A stretch of 64,000 nt of DNA from Croceivirga thetidis (lineage in GTDB: Bacteria > Bacteroidota > Bacteroidia > Flavobacteriales > Flavobacteriaceae). Under the pieces are notes generated by a model. That model had not been told where the DNA came from, did not search any database, and saw only the letters and a list, made by a program, of their open reading frames with translations. This document shows positions 32,891 to 41,620 of the stretch, piece by piece (position 1 is the first letter of the stretch; every line of letters begins with the position of its first letter). Location: NCBI RefSeq assembly GCF_012272815.1, contig NZ_JAAWWL010000003.1, positions 1 through 64,000 of the forward strand. Reading direction: 5' to 3'. The translations under genes and the position numbers were made by a program.

Positions 32891-35099
32891 CTTTAATAAT
32901 GTTTTCAGCAATTTTCTCGTAGAATACTTCTGGTTTGAAAGGTTTCGTCACAACATCATTGCAACCAGCGTTTATGAATTCTTCTACGCTGTCTTCCATT
33001 GAAATCGCGGTTAAGGCAATTATGGGAACTTCTTTATTGAATTTGCGAATTTCCATTGTGGCCTCGGTTCCGCCCATACCTGGCATATGAATGTCCATTA
33101 ATATGCAGTCATACGAGGTTTCTTTTGCTTTATCTACAGCTTCAAATCCGTTATTTGCAATATCGCAGGTCATTTCTTTTTTGACCAGCATCTTCTTGGT
33201 AATGACCTGATTGATTTTATTGTCTTCTACAATAAGTAGGTGCATACCTGAAAAGTCCACTTTTTCCGGATCGATTACGTTTGGTGTAACCTCCACAACT
33301 TTCGGCTCTTCAGACTTGAATTCGATTTCAAAAAAGAATCGACTACCAAAACCAGGTTGACTTTCCAGTTGAATTTTACTATCAAATAAGCCCAATAAAC
33401 TCTTTACAATCGTCAGCCCCAGTCCAGTGCCACCATATTCTCTGTTGATTTGAATGGAGCCTTGTTCAAAACTGTCGAAAATCTTTTTCTGTTGTTCTTC
33501 AGATATTCCTATACCGTCGTCTTTGACTTCGAAATGAATCTTGACTTGTTCACCTTCATGACGTATTAATTTGGCCATGACATCGACATTACCATTTTTG
33601 GTGAACTTTAAAGCATTACCAACCAGGTTTATAAATATTTGGGAGAGTTTTAGAGGGTCTCCCAACATATTCATTGGAATGGTATTGTCATAATTTAAAA
33701 TCAATTTGGTTTCTTGTTCAACTGCGTTTTGTTGCAGTGAATCAATAACATCGGTCAAGACGTTTTTCAATTTGAATTCAACTTTCAACGGTTCAACCTT
33801 ATCCGCGTCAATTTTATTGATTTGAAGGATATCGTTTATAAAGTTTAAGAGGTAATCCCCTGAAAACTTTAAAGATTTCAAATGTTCTTTTTGATGTGCC
33901 GCCGGATTTTCTTCAAGCAAGATATGCGTGAGTCCGGTAACAGCATAAAGTGGTGTTCGTAATTCGTGAGTAACGGTTGATAGAAAATTAGACTTGGCCT
34001 TCATCGCTGAAATCGCATCATCACGTGCTTTTTCCAACTCACTATTTTTAGTTTGTAATAGGTCATTGGTACGAATTTTTATTTGGTTGTTTCTATACAA
34101 TGAAACTGCGAGTAGTGATATTATCGTCAAAAAGGCCGAAGTCAATATCGCTGTAATTTCTGCCCTGTTCTCCGATTGACTGAGTTTCTCAATTTTTTCC
34201 TCTTGAACCGAAGTTAGATTTTTAAGTTGTTCAATGGTAATTCGATCTGTTGTTTTGGTCTGTTCCTTTACCTTTTCAATAGTAAAAGAAGAGTCCTTAA
34301 CCTTGACCAGGTTTTTAAGGTGTAACAATGACCTATCGTATTGCCCTAAACTTTCGTAACCTGTGGTCAAGAATTCGTTGGCTTGGAAAGCCAATTTATG
34401 ATAGTTGTTCTGATTTGCTATCTGTAATGCTCTTTCGCCATATTCAACACTTTTTTCAAGGTTGGATATTTCAAAATTCAGATTGGCCAAACCAAGATTT
34501 GCTTTCGCCTCCAGATAAAATCGCTCCAAATCGTCAGAGTTGACCAATAATGAGTTGTAAATTTTCTCAGCATCATCAAACCTATCAAGAAATAGAAAGA
34601 TGTCGGCCAAAGACATTTGCAAGTTGTTGGTTAGGTTTTTATCATTTGACAATTTAGTGGCCTCATCGATAAGCTCCATGGCCTGTAACGGGTAGTTTTC
34701 TTCCAGTTTAAGGCGTGCCATTAAATATTTGTGAACTGCTTCGCCGTAAGGGTACTGAACACTTTTAAGTAAACGGGCAACACGGTCAATATAGAAAATT
34801 GCATTTTCCCTTTTCCCGAGTTCCAAGTTTATAAAACCAAATTTGTTGAAGTTGTCAATTGCAGGTTTGATATTTTCCCCCTTCTCGGCTAGTTCAGCTG
34901 CTTTGTTCAAGGCCTCAAGAGCTGCACCTAAATCATCCATATGCATAAAGCGCAAAGCCTTTCTCTGGTAAGAGTTTATCGTTTGACTTTGTCCGGTTGA
35001 ATCTTGACCTAAACCAAGGTTGAAGGCAAAAAGGAGGATTGCGAAAACAATTAGCTTGTTTCGTAGTGGGGGGTTGTTATGTTTGGCAATCCTATACAT
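32868..35099 (-). CDS. TPR-containing hybrid sensor histidine kinase / response regulator
   Basis: A 743-residue membrane sensor. Order: signal peptide 1-31; periplasmic TPR-like helical repeats about 40-280; coiled coil; membrane helix 314-335; second coiled coil; HisKA with His378 in TVTHELRTPL; HATPase with NLVGNALKF, DDGIGIS and GGTGLGL; and a receiver domain (619-735) with LLIVEDN, phospho-acceptor Asp669 in LMDIHMPG, and the conserved Lys in TKPFKP. Kinase and receiver are fused, so a phosphorelay or direct output is needed; no separate partner is adjacent. Its start overlaps the end of the GAPDH gene by 8 bp, suggesting one transcript. The signal is unknown; TPR sensors of this type are common in Flavobacteriaceae. 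Confidence 0.92.
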   Translation of the reverse strand: MYRIAKHNNPPLRNKLIVFAILLFAFNLGLGQDSTGQSQTINSYQRKALRFMHMDDLGAALEALNKAAELAEKGENIKPAIDNFNKFGFINLELGKRENAIFYIDRVARLLKSVQYPYGEAVHKYLMARLKLEENYPLQAMELIDEATKLSNDKNLTNNLQMSLADIFLFLDRFDDAEKIYNSLLVNSDDLERFYLEAKANLGLANLNFEISNLEKSVEYGERALQIANQNNYHKLAFQANEFLTTGYESLGQYDRSLLHLKNLVKVKDSSFTIEKVKEQTKTTDRITIEQLKNLTSVQEEKIEKLSQSENRAEITAILTSAFLTIISLLAVSLYRNNQIKIRTNDLLQTKNSELEKARDDAISAMKAKSNFLSTVTHELRTPLYAVTGLTHILLEENPAAHQKEHLKSLKFSGDYLLNFINDILQINKIDADKVEPLKVEFKLKNVLTDVIDSLQQNAVEQETKLILNYDNTIPMNMLGDPLKLSQIFINLVGNALKFTKNGNVDVMAKLIRHEGEQVKIHFEVKDDGIGISEEQQKKIFDSFEQGSIQINREYGGTGLGLTIVKSLLGLFDSKIQLESQPGFGSRFFFEIEFKSEEPKVVEVTPNVIDPEKVDFSGMHLLIVEDNKINQVITKKMLVKKEMTCDIANNGFEAVDKAKETSYDCILMDIHMPGMGGTEATMEIRKFNKEVPIIALTAISMEDSVEEFINAGCNDVVTKPFKPEVFYEKIAENIIKVKTASQA

Positions 35100-36111
35100 A
35101 CTTTTTGATGGTCAATAATGACAGCAGGTCAATGATTCTAGAGCAATATCCTGTTTCATTATCATACCAACCAATGACCTTTACCATTTTTCCGATTACC
35201 GAAGTCATCTGAGAATCAAACGTGCAAGAATACGTACTATTGTTTAAGTCAATGGATACTAGGGGTTCACTTGTGTATAAAAGTATGTTTTTTAATTGAT
35301 TTTCAGAGACTTCCTTGAATTTTGAGTTAATTTCTTCTATTGATGTCTCTTTTTTCACATTAAATGTGATATCTGTTAAAGAGCCGTTCGGTACTGGAAC
35401 TCGAATTCCACATCCCCCAATAACATTTGATAGTTCAGGAAATATTCTGGTCAATGCTTTTGCCGCTCCGGTGGTGGTCGGTATAATCGATTGACCTGCA
35501 GCTCGAGCCCTTCTTAAATCCCTATGGGGTACGTCGTGAAGACTTTGGTCGGTAGTGTAGGAATGAACAGTAGTAATGTAGGCTTGTTCGATACCACAGA
35601 GTTCATTGATTGTTTGGACCATAGGGGCAGCATTATTCGTGGTGCATGATGCCGCTGAAATTATATGGTCGTTTTTGTCAATATCAGTTTCATTGACCCC
35701 GATTACAATCATTTTTACGTCATCTGAAATAGGGGGTACTGATAATATCACCTTTTTTGCACCATTGTTTAAATGATGGTGTAAGTCTTCTGATTCTTTG
35801 AACTTGCCAGTTGATTCAATAGCGATGTCCACATCATTTTCAGACCAATTAATGTGTTTCGGATGTGAACTATTACTTACGGGAATTTTATTACCCTTAT
35901 AAATAATGTTGTTTTCTTCATAGGTAATTTCCTGATTGAAAACACCATGAATACTATCGTACTTCAGCAGATGGCTCAAGGTTCGTGCATCTGCAAGGTC
36001 ATTTATGGCCACAACTTTAAATTGTGGAAAATTTGACAAAAGGCGGAACAATGTTCGGCCAATTCGTCCGAAGCCGTTGATTCCAATAGTAATGACTTCT
36101 GAGCTTGCCAT
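35092..36111 (-). CDS. gap: Glyceraldehyde-3-phosphate dehydrogenase
   Basis: A 339-residue type I GAPDH interconverting glyceraldehyde 3-phosphate and 1,3-bisphosphoglycerate. The NAD motif INGFGRIGRTLFRLL is at 11-25; catalytic Cys156 lies in SAASCTTNNAAP and His183 in TTVHSYTTDQ. PHRDLRRARAA and NGSLTD are the usual substrate-binding segments. It follows lipA with an 18-bp gap and overlaps the hybrid kinase gene by 8 bp. Flavobacteria often carry two GAPDH genes. The IESTGKFKESEDL stretch suggests the glycolytic-type fold, but coenzyme preference is not settled here. Confidence 0.93.
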   Translation of the reverse strand: MASSEVITIGINGFGRIGRTLFRLLSNFPQFKVVAINDLADARTLSHLLKYDSIHGVFNQEITYEENNIIYKGNKIPVSNSSHPKHINWSENDVDIAIESTGKFKESEDLHHHLNNGAKKVILSVPPISDDVKMIVIGVNETDIDKNDHIISAASCTTNNAAPMVQTINELCGIEQAYITTVHSYTTDQSLHDVPHRDLRRARAAGQSIIPTTTGAAKALTRIFPELSNVIGGCGIRVPVPNGSLTDITFNVKKETSIEEINSKFKEVSENQLKNILLYTSEPLVSIDLNNSTYSCTFDSQMTSVIGKMVKVIGWYDNETGYCSRIIDLLSLLTIKKYV

Positions 36112-36129
36112 CTAAGAACTTAGTAAAGA

Positions 36130-37005
36130 CTAATCAATATGCTTGTGCGCTTTATACGAAGATCGAACTAGCGCTCCACTTTCTACGTGACGAAAGCCCA
36201 TTTCCAATCCTAATTCTTCATACTTCTTGAATTGTTCTGGAAGAATGAATTGTTTGACCGGAAGGTGTTTTTTTGAAGGTTGTAGGTACTGACCTATAGT
36301 GACCACATCGACGCCTGCTTCCCTCAAATCTTTCATTGTCTGGATAACCTCTTCTTCTTCTTCACCAAGACCAAGCATAATTCCTGATTTGGTTCTATTG
36401 GCGCCGTTGTCCTTTAGATATTTCAAAACGCCAAGGCTTCTTTCGTATTTCGCTTGAATTCGGACCTCGCGCGTCAATCTTTTAACGGTTTCCATGTTAT
36501 GCGAAATAACTTCCGGTGCCACTTCTAGAATTCGGTCGAGATGCCTTTCTATACCTTGAAAGTCTGGAATTAGTGTCTCTAAGGTCGTTTCGGGATTCAT
36601 GCGACGAACCGCATTCACGGTTTCTGCCCAGATTATTGAACCCATGTCTTTAAGGTCATCCCTATCGACCGAAGTAAGGACCGCATGCTTTATCCCCATA
36701 ATTTTTATAGAACGTGCCACTTTTTCGGGCTCCTCCCAGTCCACGCTTTCAGGGCGCCCTGTTTTAACGCCACAAAATCCACATGAGCGCGTGCAGATAT
36801 TTCCAAGAATCATGAAAGTTGCCGTGCCCTCTCCCCAGCATTCACCCATATTAGGGCAACTTCCTGAGGTACAAATGGTATGTAAATCGTATTTATCAAC
36901 CAATCCGCGCAGTTGTGTATACTTCTTGCCCGTGGGCAACTTTACACGTAGCCATTTTGGTTTTTTTCGTATTGGTTCTGCTTTTTCAACAACTTCTACC
37001 GACAT
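36130..37005 (-). CDS. lipA: Lipoyl synthase
   Basis: A 291-residue radical SAM enzyme that inserts two sulfurs into octanoyl groups on lipoyl domains. The auxiliary cluster motif is Cys45, Cys50, Cys56 (CTSGSCPNMGEC) and the radical SAM motif is Cys71, Cys75, Cys78 (CTRSCGFC). The C-terminus has the conserved serine in VRSSYKA. All key residues are present and the length is normal. A good promoter is directly upstream (37021-37048). It leads a lipA-gap-kinase run. Confidence 0.96.
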   Translation of the reverse strand: MSVEVVEKAEPIRKKPKWLRVKLPTGKKYTQLRGLVDKYDLHTICTSGSCPNMGECWGEGTATFMILGNICTRSCGFCGVKTGRPESVDWEEPEKVARSIKIMGIKHAVLTSVDRDDLKDMGSIIWAETVNAVRRMNPETTLETLIPDFQGIERHLDRILEVAPEVISHNMETVKRLTREVRIQAKYERSLGVLKYLKDNGANRTKSGIMLGLGEEEEEVIQTMKDLREAGVDVVTIGQYLQPSKKHLPVKQFILPEQFKKYEELGLEMGFRHVESGALVRSSYKAHKHID

Positions 37006-37020
37006 AACAATTCTTTGTTA

Positions 37021-37048
37021 CAAATATACAAAATGCCCTATCGAGCAA
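37021..37048 (-). promoter_or_regulatory. Candidate lipA promoter
   Basis: On the minus strand TTG (37046-37048), 17 bp, then TATATTTG (37021-37028), a full match to TAnnTTTG. The predicted start lies about 8-10 nt before the lipA ATG. Confidence 0.5.
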
Positions 37049-37055
37049 TGGGTAT

Positions 37056-37619
37056 TTACTTTGCTTTGATAATCTCGGCCAATAGCTTTTTGGCCCTCAA
37101 TAATTTAACCTTCACATTGTTTAAAGGTTCTCCCAATTGGGTCGCTATTTGATCATAGCTCATCTCATTGAAATACCTTAGATTGATTACTTCTTGATAA
37201 CCCTTCTTCAATTTTTTAATATCAGCCAATAATGAAGCTAAATTTTGTTCAATGATTAGGTTGTCTTCGGCAGTTGGCGTTTCATCCAATACCTTCTTCG
37301 CTGCATCGGAACCCTTGCCCTTCAAACCTTCCGTTATCTCCTTTTTTTGTTTACGAATTAGGTCTACGTGAAGATTCTTTGAAATTGTAAGTAACCAGTT
37401 TTTGAAATCGTAAGAGGGATTATAGCTTCCGATTTTATCAAATGCCCTAGAAAAGGTTTGTATGGTTATATCTTCCGCATCTACTTCATTGTTACTTCGC
37501 GAAAGCTGAAAACGATATACATCATCCCAAAAAGACTCCAACAGTTTGCTAAAAGCTATTTGTTGGCCACTTTTTGCTTTTTCAATTATATGGGGAAGGT
37601 CTTCAGAACTTACTTTCAA
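37056..37619 (-). CDS. ECF-type RNA polymerase sigma factor
   Basis: A 187-residue sigma-70-family regulator of the extracytoplasmic-function type. Region 2 is visible at about 25-95 (DAEDITIQTFSRAFDKI, NWLLTISKNLHVDLIRK). Region 4 is at about 125-180 (INLRYFNEMSYDQIATQLGEP, NVKVKLLRAKKLL). The start is TTG at 37619: an in-frame stop lies four codons upstream and no ATG or GTG precedes region 2. It follows the NqrM-like mini-gene by 12 bp and is not paired with an anti-sigma gene of its own. Confidence 0.88.
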   Translation of the reverse strand: MKVSSEDLPHIIEKAKSGQQIAFSKLLESFWDDVYRFQLSRSNNEVDAEDITIQTFSRAFDKIGSYNPSYDFKNWLLTISKNLHVDLIRKQKKEITEGLKGKGSDAAKKVLDETPTAEDNLIIEQNLASLLADIKKLKKGYQEVINLRYFNEMSYDQIATQLGEPLNNVKVKLLRAKKLLAEIIKAK

Positions 37620-37631
37620 GTGGGGGAGACG

Positions 37632-37838
37632 TTAGGTTTGGGCAACGATATCCTTCTTGCAGTCTTGTTCGTCTGGCAACTTACCACAGAATCCACAAGC
37701 TTCTCCTTCTTTGTTCAGAAAAGGATTTTGACTTGCACAGGTACCTGCAAACTTACCGTCCTTCTTTGACCAAATCTTAATGGCGATTCCAGCAAATGCC
37801 AGGGCTAAAATTCCAACTGTAAGCAATATCAATTTCAC
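37632..37838 (-). CDS. NqrM-like (DUF539-like) cysteine-rich membrane mini-protein
   Basis: A 68-residue protein starting at GTG 37838. A membrane helix (about 3-22) is followed by a basic KKDGK stretch and a soluble tail with Cys34 (GTCASQ), Cys48 and Cys51 (EACGFCGK) and Cys60. This layout of one helix, GxC, then CxxC and a last Cys resembles NqrM (DUF539), which helps deliver iron to the Na+-translocating NADH:quinone reductase. The match is by pattern only, and no nqr genes are in the window. A -7 candidate, TACCTTTG on the minus strand, lies at 37856-37863. It is followed 12 bp later by an ECF sigma gene. Confidence 0.6.
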   Translation of the reverse strand: MKLILLTVGILALAFAGIAIKIWSKKDGKFAGTCASQNPFLNKEGEACGFCGKLPDEQDCKKDIVAQT

Positions 37839-37855
37839 ACCAAAATTCTTTGATG

Positions 37856-37863
37856 CAAAGGTA
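37856..37863 (-). promoter_or_regulatory. Candidate -7 element for the mini-protein / sigma factor unit
   Basis: TACCTTTG on the minus strand is a full match to TAnnTTTG, about 18 bp before the GTG start. A TTG lies upstream but at a longer than usual 24-bp spacing. Confidence 0.35.
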
Positions 37864-37897
37864 CAAAAGGGGGAATTAAAAAAGAATCAAGAAAAAC

Positions 37898-38656
37898 TTA
37901 ATACTTGATGTTGGCAACGATCTTGTCTACCGATGGTGTCATCTTACCACCTTTTGGTTCAATGGTGATATAACTTACGGCATTATCCGCATATGGTAAC
38001 GCAAGTAATTGTTCAGCATTATCGAATTCATTGATAATGCCAAGACTGACCAATTCGCCATTAACTTCTGCCCACATTTGGTAACACTGCTCTTCGGGCA
38101 GTTGTGGTAAGTTACTTACGTTGATATAAGAAAGCTTTTTAACCGGATTTACATACGCAACGGCCTTCAGTTCTTCGGCTCTTTGATTGCCTCTAACTTG
38201 AAGTCTACGCGTATTTGGGTTATTCAATACAATGTACTGGTTACGCAAGTCTTCCAATTGTACGCGCATGTCTGCACGCAAATCTTTGATTTGGTTGCTG
38301 ACCATTGAATTCTTTTCCTGTAGGTCTTGGTTCTGATTCCAGAAAAAGTAGGTCGCCCCTGCAAAAAGAAATGCAATGAAACTAGCTGCAATGGCCAATC
38401 GGAAAAATTTGTTTCCAGCTCTCTTTTCGGCTCTGATTTTTGCAAGAATTTGACCTTTTAGATTCTCGGGTGTCTTTAGGGCATGCATCTTAGCATACAA
38501 CTCAAGATTTTCTTGAAGTTCAACATAAGTTTTGTGAACCTCAGGATACATCGCAATATATCGCTCAGCACGCAATGACTCTTCGGTTGAAGTGTCACCT
38601 AAAAGATATCGCTCTAGAATATCGGTTTCTAAAAAAGAGTGTATTTTTTCTTTCAT
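37898..38656 (-). CDS. RskA-type anti-sigma factor
   Basis: A 252-residue membrane protein. The cytoplasmic N-terminus carries a zinc-less anti-sigma-like segment with LERYLLGDTSTEE. One membrane helix (about 86-106, AIAASFIAFLFAGATYFFW) is followed by a coiled-coil stretch and an extracytoplasmic anti-sigma-K (RskA) domain with YINVSNLPQLPEEQCYQMW and VSYITIEPKGG. Its ATG overlaps the stop of the upstream sigma gene (ATGA), so the two are co-translated. It is expected to sequester that sigma factor until degraded on a signal. The signal is unknown. Confidence 0.88.
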   Translation of the reverse strand: MKEKIHSFLETDILERYLLGDTSTEESLRAERYIAMYPEVHKTYVELQENLELYAKMHALKTPENLKGQILAKIRAEKRAGNKFFRLAIAASFIAFLFAGATYFFWNQNQDLQEKNSMVSNQIKDLRADMRVQLEDLRNQYIVLNNPNTRRLQVRGNQRAEELKAVAYVNPVKKLSYINVSNLPQLPEEQCYQMWAEVNGELVSLGIINEFDNAEQLLALPYADNAVSYITIEPKGGKMTPSVDKIVANIKY

Positions 38657-39222
38657 ATCAATACATTTATAATAAACGCCACCACCATACTTGCTCCATA
38701 AATTTTCCGCATTTCACGAAGGCCAATTTTCAATCTAGACTTTATGGTTCCCAAGGGAATGTCTAGTTCTTCACTAGCTTCTTGCTGCGTCATACCCTCA
38801 AAAAACAAGGCTTCTAGTACAATCTTGTACTTGTCCTCGATTTTATCAAGGTTCTCCTTCATATCCATCAACTCTGGTGAGATGGCTTTTTCACCTAAAT
38901 TATATACGTCAGAAACATCGATTTGGATTTCTTTATCGGTTTTTGTGCTAATACTTCGCAACTTATCAATTGCAGTATTTCTGGTAATCCGAAATAACCA
39001 AGTAAAAAGTTTAGCCTTTGAAGCATCATAAGAATCCGATTTTTTCCAGATTTTGACGAAACTTTCCTGTAAAACGTCCTGTGCCAAATCCTCATCCTTG
39101 ACCACTTTATAGGCTACACCCAATAACGTATCCGCATAATGGTCATATAACAATGAAATTGCTTTTTCATTGCGTTCGGCCAGTAATTCTACGATATGTT
39201 TTTCAAGAAGTGTTGTACTCAT
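38653..39222 (-). CDS. ECF sigma factor paired with an RskA-type anti-sigma factor
   Basis: A 189-residue sigma factor of the SigK-like ECF group. Region 2 shows DEDLAQDVLQESFVKIW and LFTWLFRITRNTAIDKLR; region 4 shows EALFFEGMTQQEASEEL and PLGTIKSRLKIGLREM. I start at ATG 39222 (MSTTLLEK); a TTG codon directly upstream is less likely. It overlaps the anti-sigma gene by 4 bp, a classic sigma/anti-sigma module for an envelope stress response. Confidence 0.9.
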   Translation of the reverse strand: MSTTLLEKHIVELLAERNEKAISLLYDHYADTLLGVAYKVVKDEDLAQDVLQESFVKIWKKSDSYDASKAKLFTWLFRITRNTAIDKLRSISTKTDKEIQIDVSDVYNLGEKAISPELMDMKENLDKIEDKYKIVLEALFFEGMTQQEASEELDIPLGTIKSRLKIGLREMRKIYGASMVVAFIINVLI

Positions 39223-39371
39223 CAATTGAAGGGTGTAGAAAAATAAGACTTAAAAAAATCCGTGTTAGTGCTTTTCATCGTAGATAAGGAAACGCTAAGA
39301 TAGTAATAGCATTATTACAAAGAAATTCAACGGCGTAGACAATATAAAAATTTTGGTTAGTTTGGTTTGGT

Positions 39372-39406
39372 ATAACCCCGGCGTTCGGACTCGAAGTCGG
39401 GGTTAT
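39372..39406 (-). terminator. Hairpin terminator at the end of murB
   Basis: A 9-bp stem ATAACCCCG / CGGGGTTAT encloses an inner hairpin GACT-TCG-AGTC and overlaps the murB stop codon. No clear T run follows, so termination may be weak. Confidence 0.45.
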
Positions 39407-40419
39407 CTTATTATGTTCACTTCCGTTTCTAGGGCAATGCCGAACTTTTCGAGTACAGTGTCCTTTATTTTTTCTGATAATTCTACAACTTCGTTACCGC
39501 TTGCATTGCCATAATTTACCAAAACTAGGGCCTGTTTTTCATGCACTCCGGCGTCTCCAAAGCGTTTACCTTTAAAGCCTGATTGTTCAACCAGCCAACC
39601 TGCCGGCACTTTATAATTTGAATCCTCTAATTCATAAAAGGGCGCTTCAGGAAATTTTTTTCTAAAACCATCAAACTGTTTCTTGTTCAATACCGGATTT
39701 TTAAAGAAACTACCACTGTTACCCAGTTCTTTTGGGTCTGGAAGTTTGCTTTGACGGATTTTAATCACTGCCTTGGAAACTTCTTGGATGGTGGGTTGCA
39801 CCACTCCCATTTCTTGCAATTCATTTTCTATTGCACCGTATTGGGTAAACAATTGATGCTTATCCTTTGTTAATTTGAAGGCAACGGATGTAATCACATA
39901 TTTGCCCTTGGCCTGATTTTTAAAGATGGAATCTCGGTAACCGAATTCGCATTCCTCTTTCGAGAATTCAACCAGTTCATGGGTTTCGAGGTCCATGGCC
40001 TCACAAGAAACGAATACATCGACAAGTTCTACCCCATAGGCTCCAATATTCTGTATGGGCGAAGTACCCACACAACCTGGAATCAATGAAAGGTTTTCCA
40101 AACCGCCAAAATTCCGAGTTAAGGTCCATAAAACGAGCTCATGCCAGTTCTCACCCGCCATGGCACGTACAATAACATGCTCCTGGTTTTCCTCTTCAAT
40201 GAAAATACCCGGTATGGCAATATGCAGAACCAAAGATTCTATGTCTTTGGTCAATAAAATATTACTACCACCGCTAAGAATAAATTTTTCGGTGAAAGAT
40301 TCCAGCTGCAGTGCTTTTTGAAGTTGCAGAACACTCTCGATTTTTAAATAAAATCGGGCATTGACATCAATACCGAAGGTATTGAATTCCTTTAGTGATA
40401 TATTTTCCTGAATATTAAT
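39403..40419 (-). CDS. murB: UDP-N-acetylenolpyruvoylglucosamine reductase with a probable ATT start
   Basis: MurB reduces UDP-GlcNAc-enolpyruvate to UDP-MurNAc with NADPH and FAD in peptidoglycan synthesis. The frame holds the FAD motif LSGGSNIL, then IPGCVGTSPIQNIGAYGVE, GYRDSIFK, GNSGSFFKNP and a C-terminal segment with LETEVNII. The first ATG/GTG/TTG is TTG 40254, but starting there would delete the conserved N-terminus (QENISLKEFNTFGID) and half the FAD site. The homologous frame reaches back to the end of the aminotransferase gene, where only ATT 40419 (giving 338 residues, the normal length) or ATT 40413 fits. The in-frame stop is at 40432-40434. I therefore propose an ATT start coupled to the upstream stop. 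A CTG start further in is less likely. Confidence 0.88.
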   Translation of the reverse strand: MNIQENISLKEFNTFGIDVNARFYLKIESVLQLQKALQLESFTEKFILSGGSNILLTKDIESLVLHIAIPGIFIEEENQEHVIVRAMAGENWHELVLWTLTRNFGGLENLSLIPGCVGTSPIQNIGAYGVELVDVFVSCEAMDLETHELVEFSKEECEFGYRDSIFKNQAKGKYVITSVAFKLTKDKHQLFTQYGAIENELQEMGVVQPTIQEVSKAVIKIRQSKLPDPKELGNSGSFFKNPVLNKKQFDGFRKKFPEAPFYELEDSNYKVPAGWLVEQSGFKGKRFGDAGVHEKQALVLVNYGNASGNEVVELSEKIKDTVLEKFGIALETEVNIIR

Positions 40420-41605
40420 TTGGATATTCTTTTAATGCTTTTGCCAGAATGGCCACCGCGTTTTTCAATTTCTCCTGGTTGAGAACATAGGCAATTCGAA
40501 TTTGGTTTTGACCTAAACCTTCTGAAGCGTAAAATCCAGCAGCCGGTGCCACCATGACCGTTTCACCATCAATCTCAAAATTTTCAAGCAGCCATTGGGC
40601 AAAATGGTCAGCATTTTTAATCGGCAATTCTGCAATACAATAAAAGGCACCATTTGGTTTGGCCACTTTAACGCCTTCTATTTTGCTTAGTTCACTTACC
40701 AAGAAGTTTCTTCTGGCAACGTACTCGGTAACCACTTCTTCAAAATAACTATCAGGGGTTTCCAAAGCAGCTTCACTGGCTATTTGTGCCAAGGTAGGAG
40801 GTGATAATCGTGCTTGTGCGAATTTCAGTGCGGTTTGAATAACTTCAGGATTCTTTGAAACCATGCACCCAATTCTAGCGCCGCACATGCTGTACCTTTT
40901 TGATACTGAATCAACCACGATAGCGTGATTTTCTAGACCAGGTTCTTTTAAAATGGAATGATGTTGTTTTCCATCATAGGCGAATTCACGGTAAACTTCA
41001 TCTGCAATCAGAAAAAGGTCATGCTTTTTTACCAATTCAGCCAGTTGAAGAATTTCTTCGTGGGTATATAGATATCCAGTTGGGTTTCCTGGATTACAAA
41101 TCAATATTGCCTTCGTATGCTCATTGATCAAGGCCTCAAATTCGGAAATTGGGGGTAAGGCAAAATTATCTTCAAATTTTGAGGTAATCGGTTTTATGGT
41201 GACACCGCTTGATGTGGCAAAACCATTATAGTTGGCATAAAAAGGTTCAGGGATAATAATTTCGTCTTCTGGATCAAGAATGGTACCCAAAGCGAACAAT
41301 AGTGCTTCTGAACCACCGGTTGTAACGATAAGGTCGTTTGCAGTAACCGCAATCCCATTTTTGGCGTAGTATGCTGCTATTTTTGTTCGGTATTCTTCCG
41401 AGCCATCGGTTTGACTGTAGGCCAGTACCTCGATTTGGGCATCTTTTATAGCATCCAAGGCCTGAGGTGGGGTTTTGATGTCCGGTTGCCCAATATTTAG
41501 ATGGAGCACCTTAATACCACGTTTCTTAGCTGCTTCTGCAAAAGGAACCAGTTTTCGAATCGGTGAAGGTGGCATTTGCGCTCCTTTTTTAGATATCCTT
41601 GGCAT
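40415..41605 (-). CDS. Class I/II PLP-dependent aminotransferase (aspartate aminotransferase family)
   Basis: A 396-residue fold-type I aminotransferase. Seen: LNIGQPDIKTPP near the N-terminus, the PLP-phosphate loop TTGGSEALLF, CNPGNPTGY, IADEVYREF, the Schiff-base Lys236 in VVDSVSKRYSMCGARIG, and the C-terminal substrate arginine in NQIRIAYV. I choose ATG 41605 (MPRISKKG); an upstream TTG lies inside the putative -7 element. The acceptor is not certain from sequence: aspartate or a broad amino-acid specificity is likely. Its stop overlaps the proposed start of murB, so the two form an operon. Confidence 0.9.
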   Translation of the reverse strand: MPRISKKGAQMPPSPIRKLVPFAEAAKKRGIKVLHLNIGQPDIKTPPQALDAIKDAQIEVLAYSQTDGSEEYRTKIAAYYAKNGIAVTANDLIVTTGGSEALLFALGTILDPEDEIIIPEPFYANYNGFATSSGVTIKPITSKFEDNFALPPISEFEALINEHTKAILICNPGNPTGYLYTHEEILQLAELVKKHDLFLIADEVYREFAYDGKQHHSILKEPGLENHAIVVDSVSKRYSMCGARIGCMVSKNPEVIQTALKFAQARLSPPTLAQIASEAALETPDSYFEEVVTEYVARRNFLVSELSKIEGVKVAKPNGAFYCIAELPIKNADHFAQWLLENFEIDGETVMVAPAAGFYASEGLGQNQIRIAYVLNQEKLKNAVAILAKALKEYPN

Positions 41606-41620
41606 GTAAAAATATTTTTG

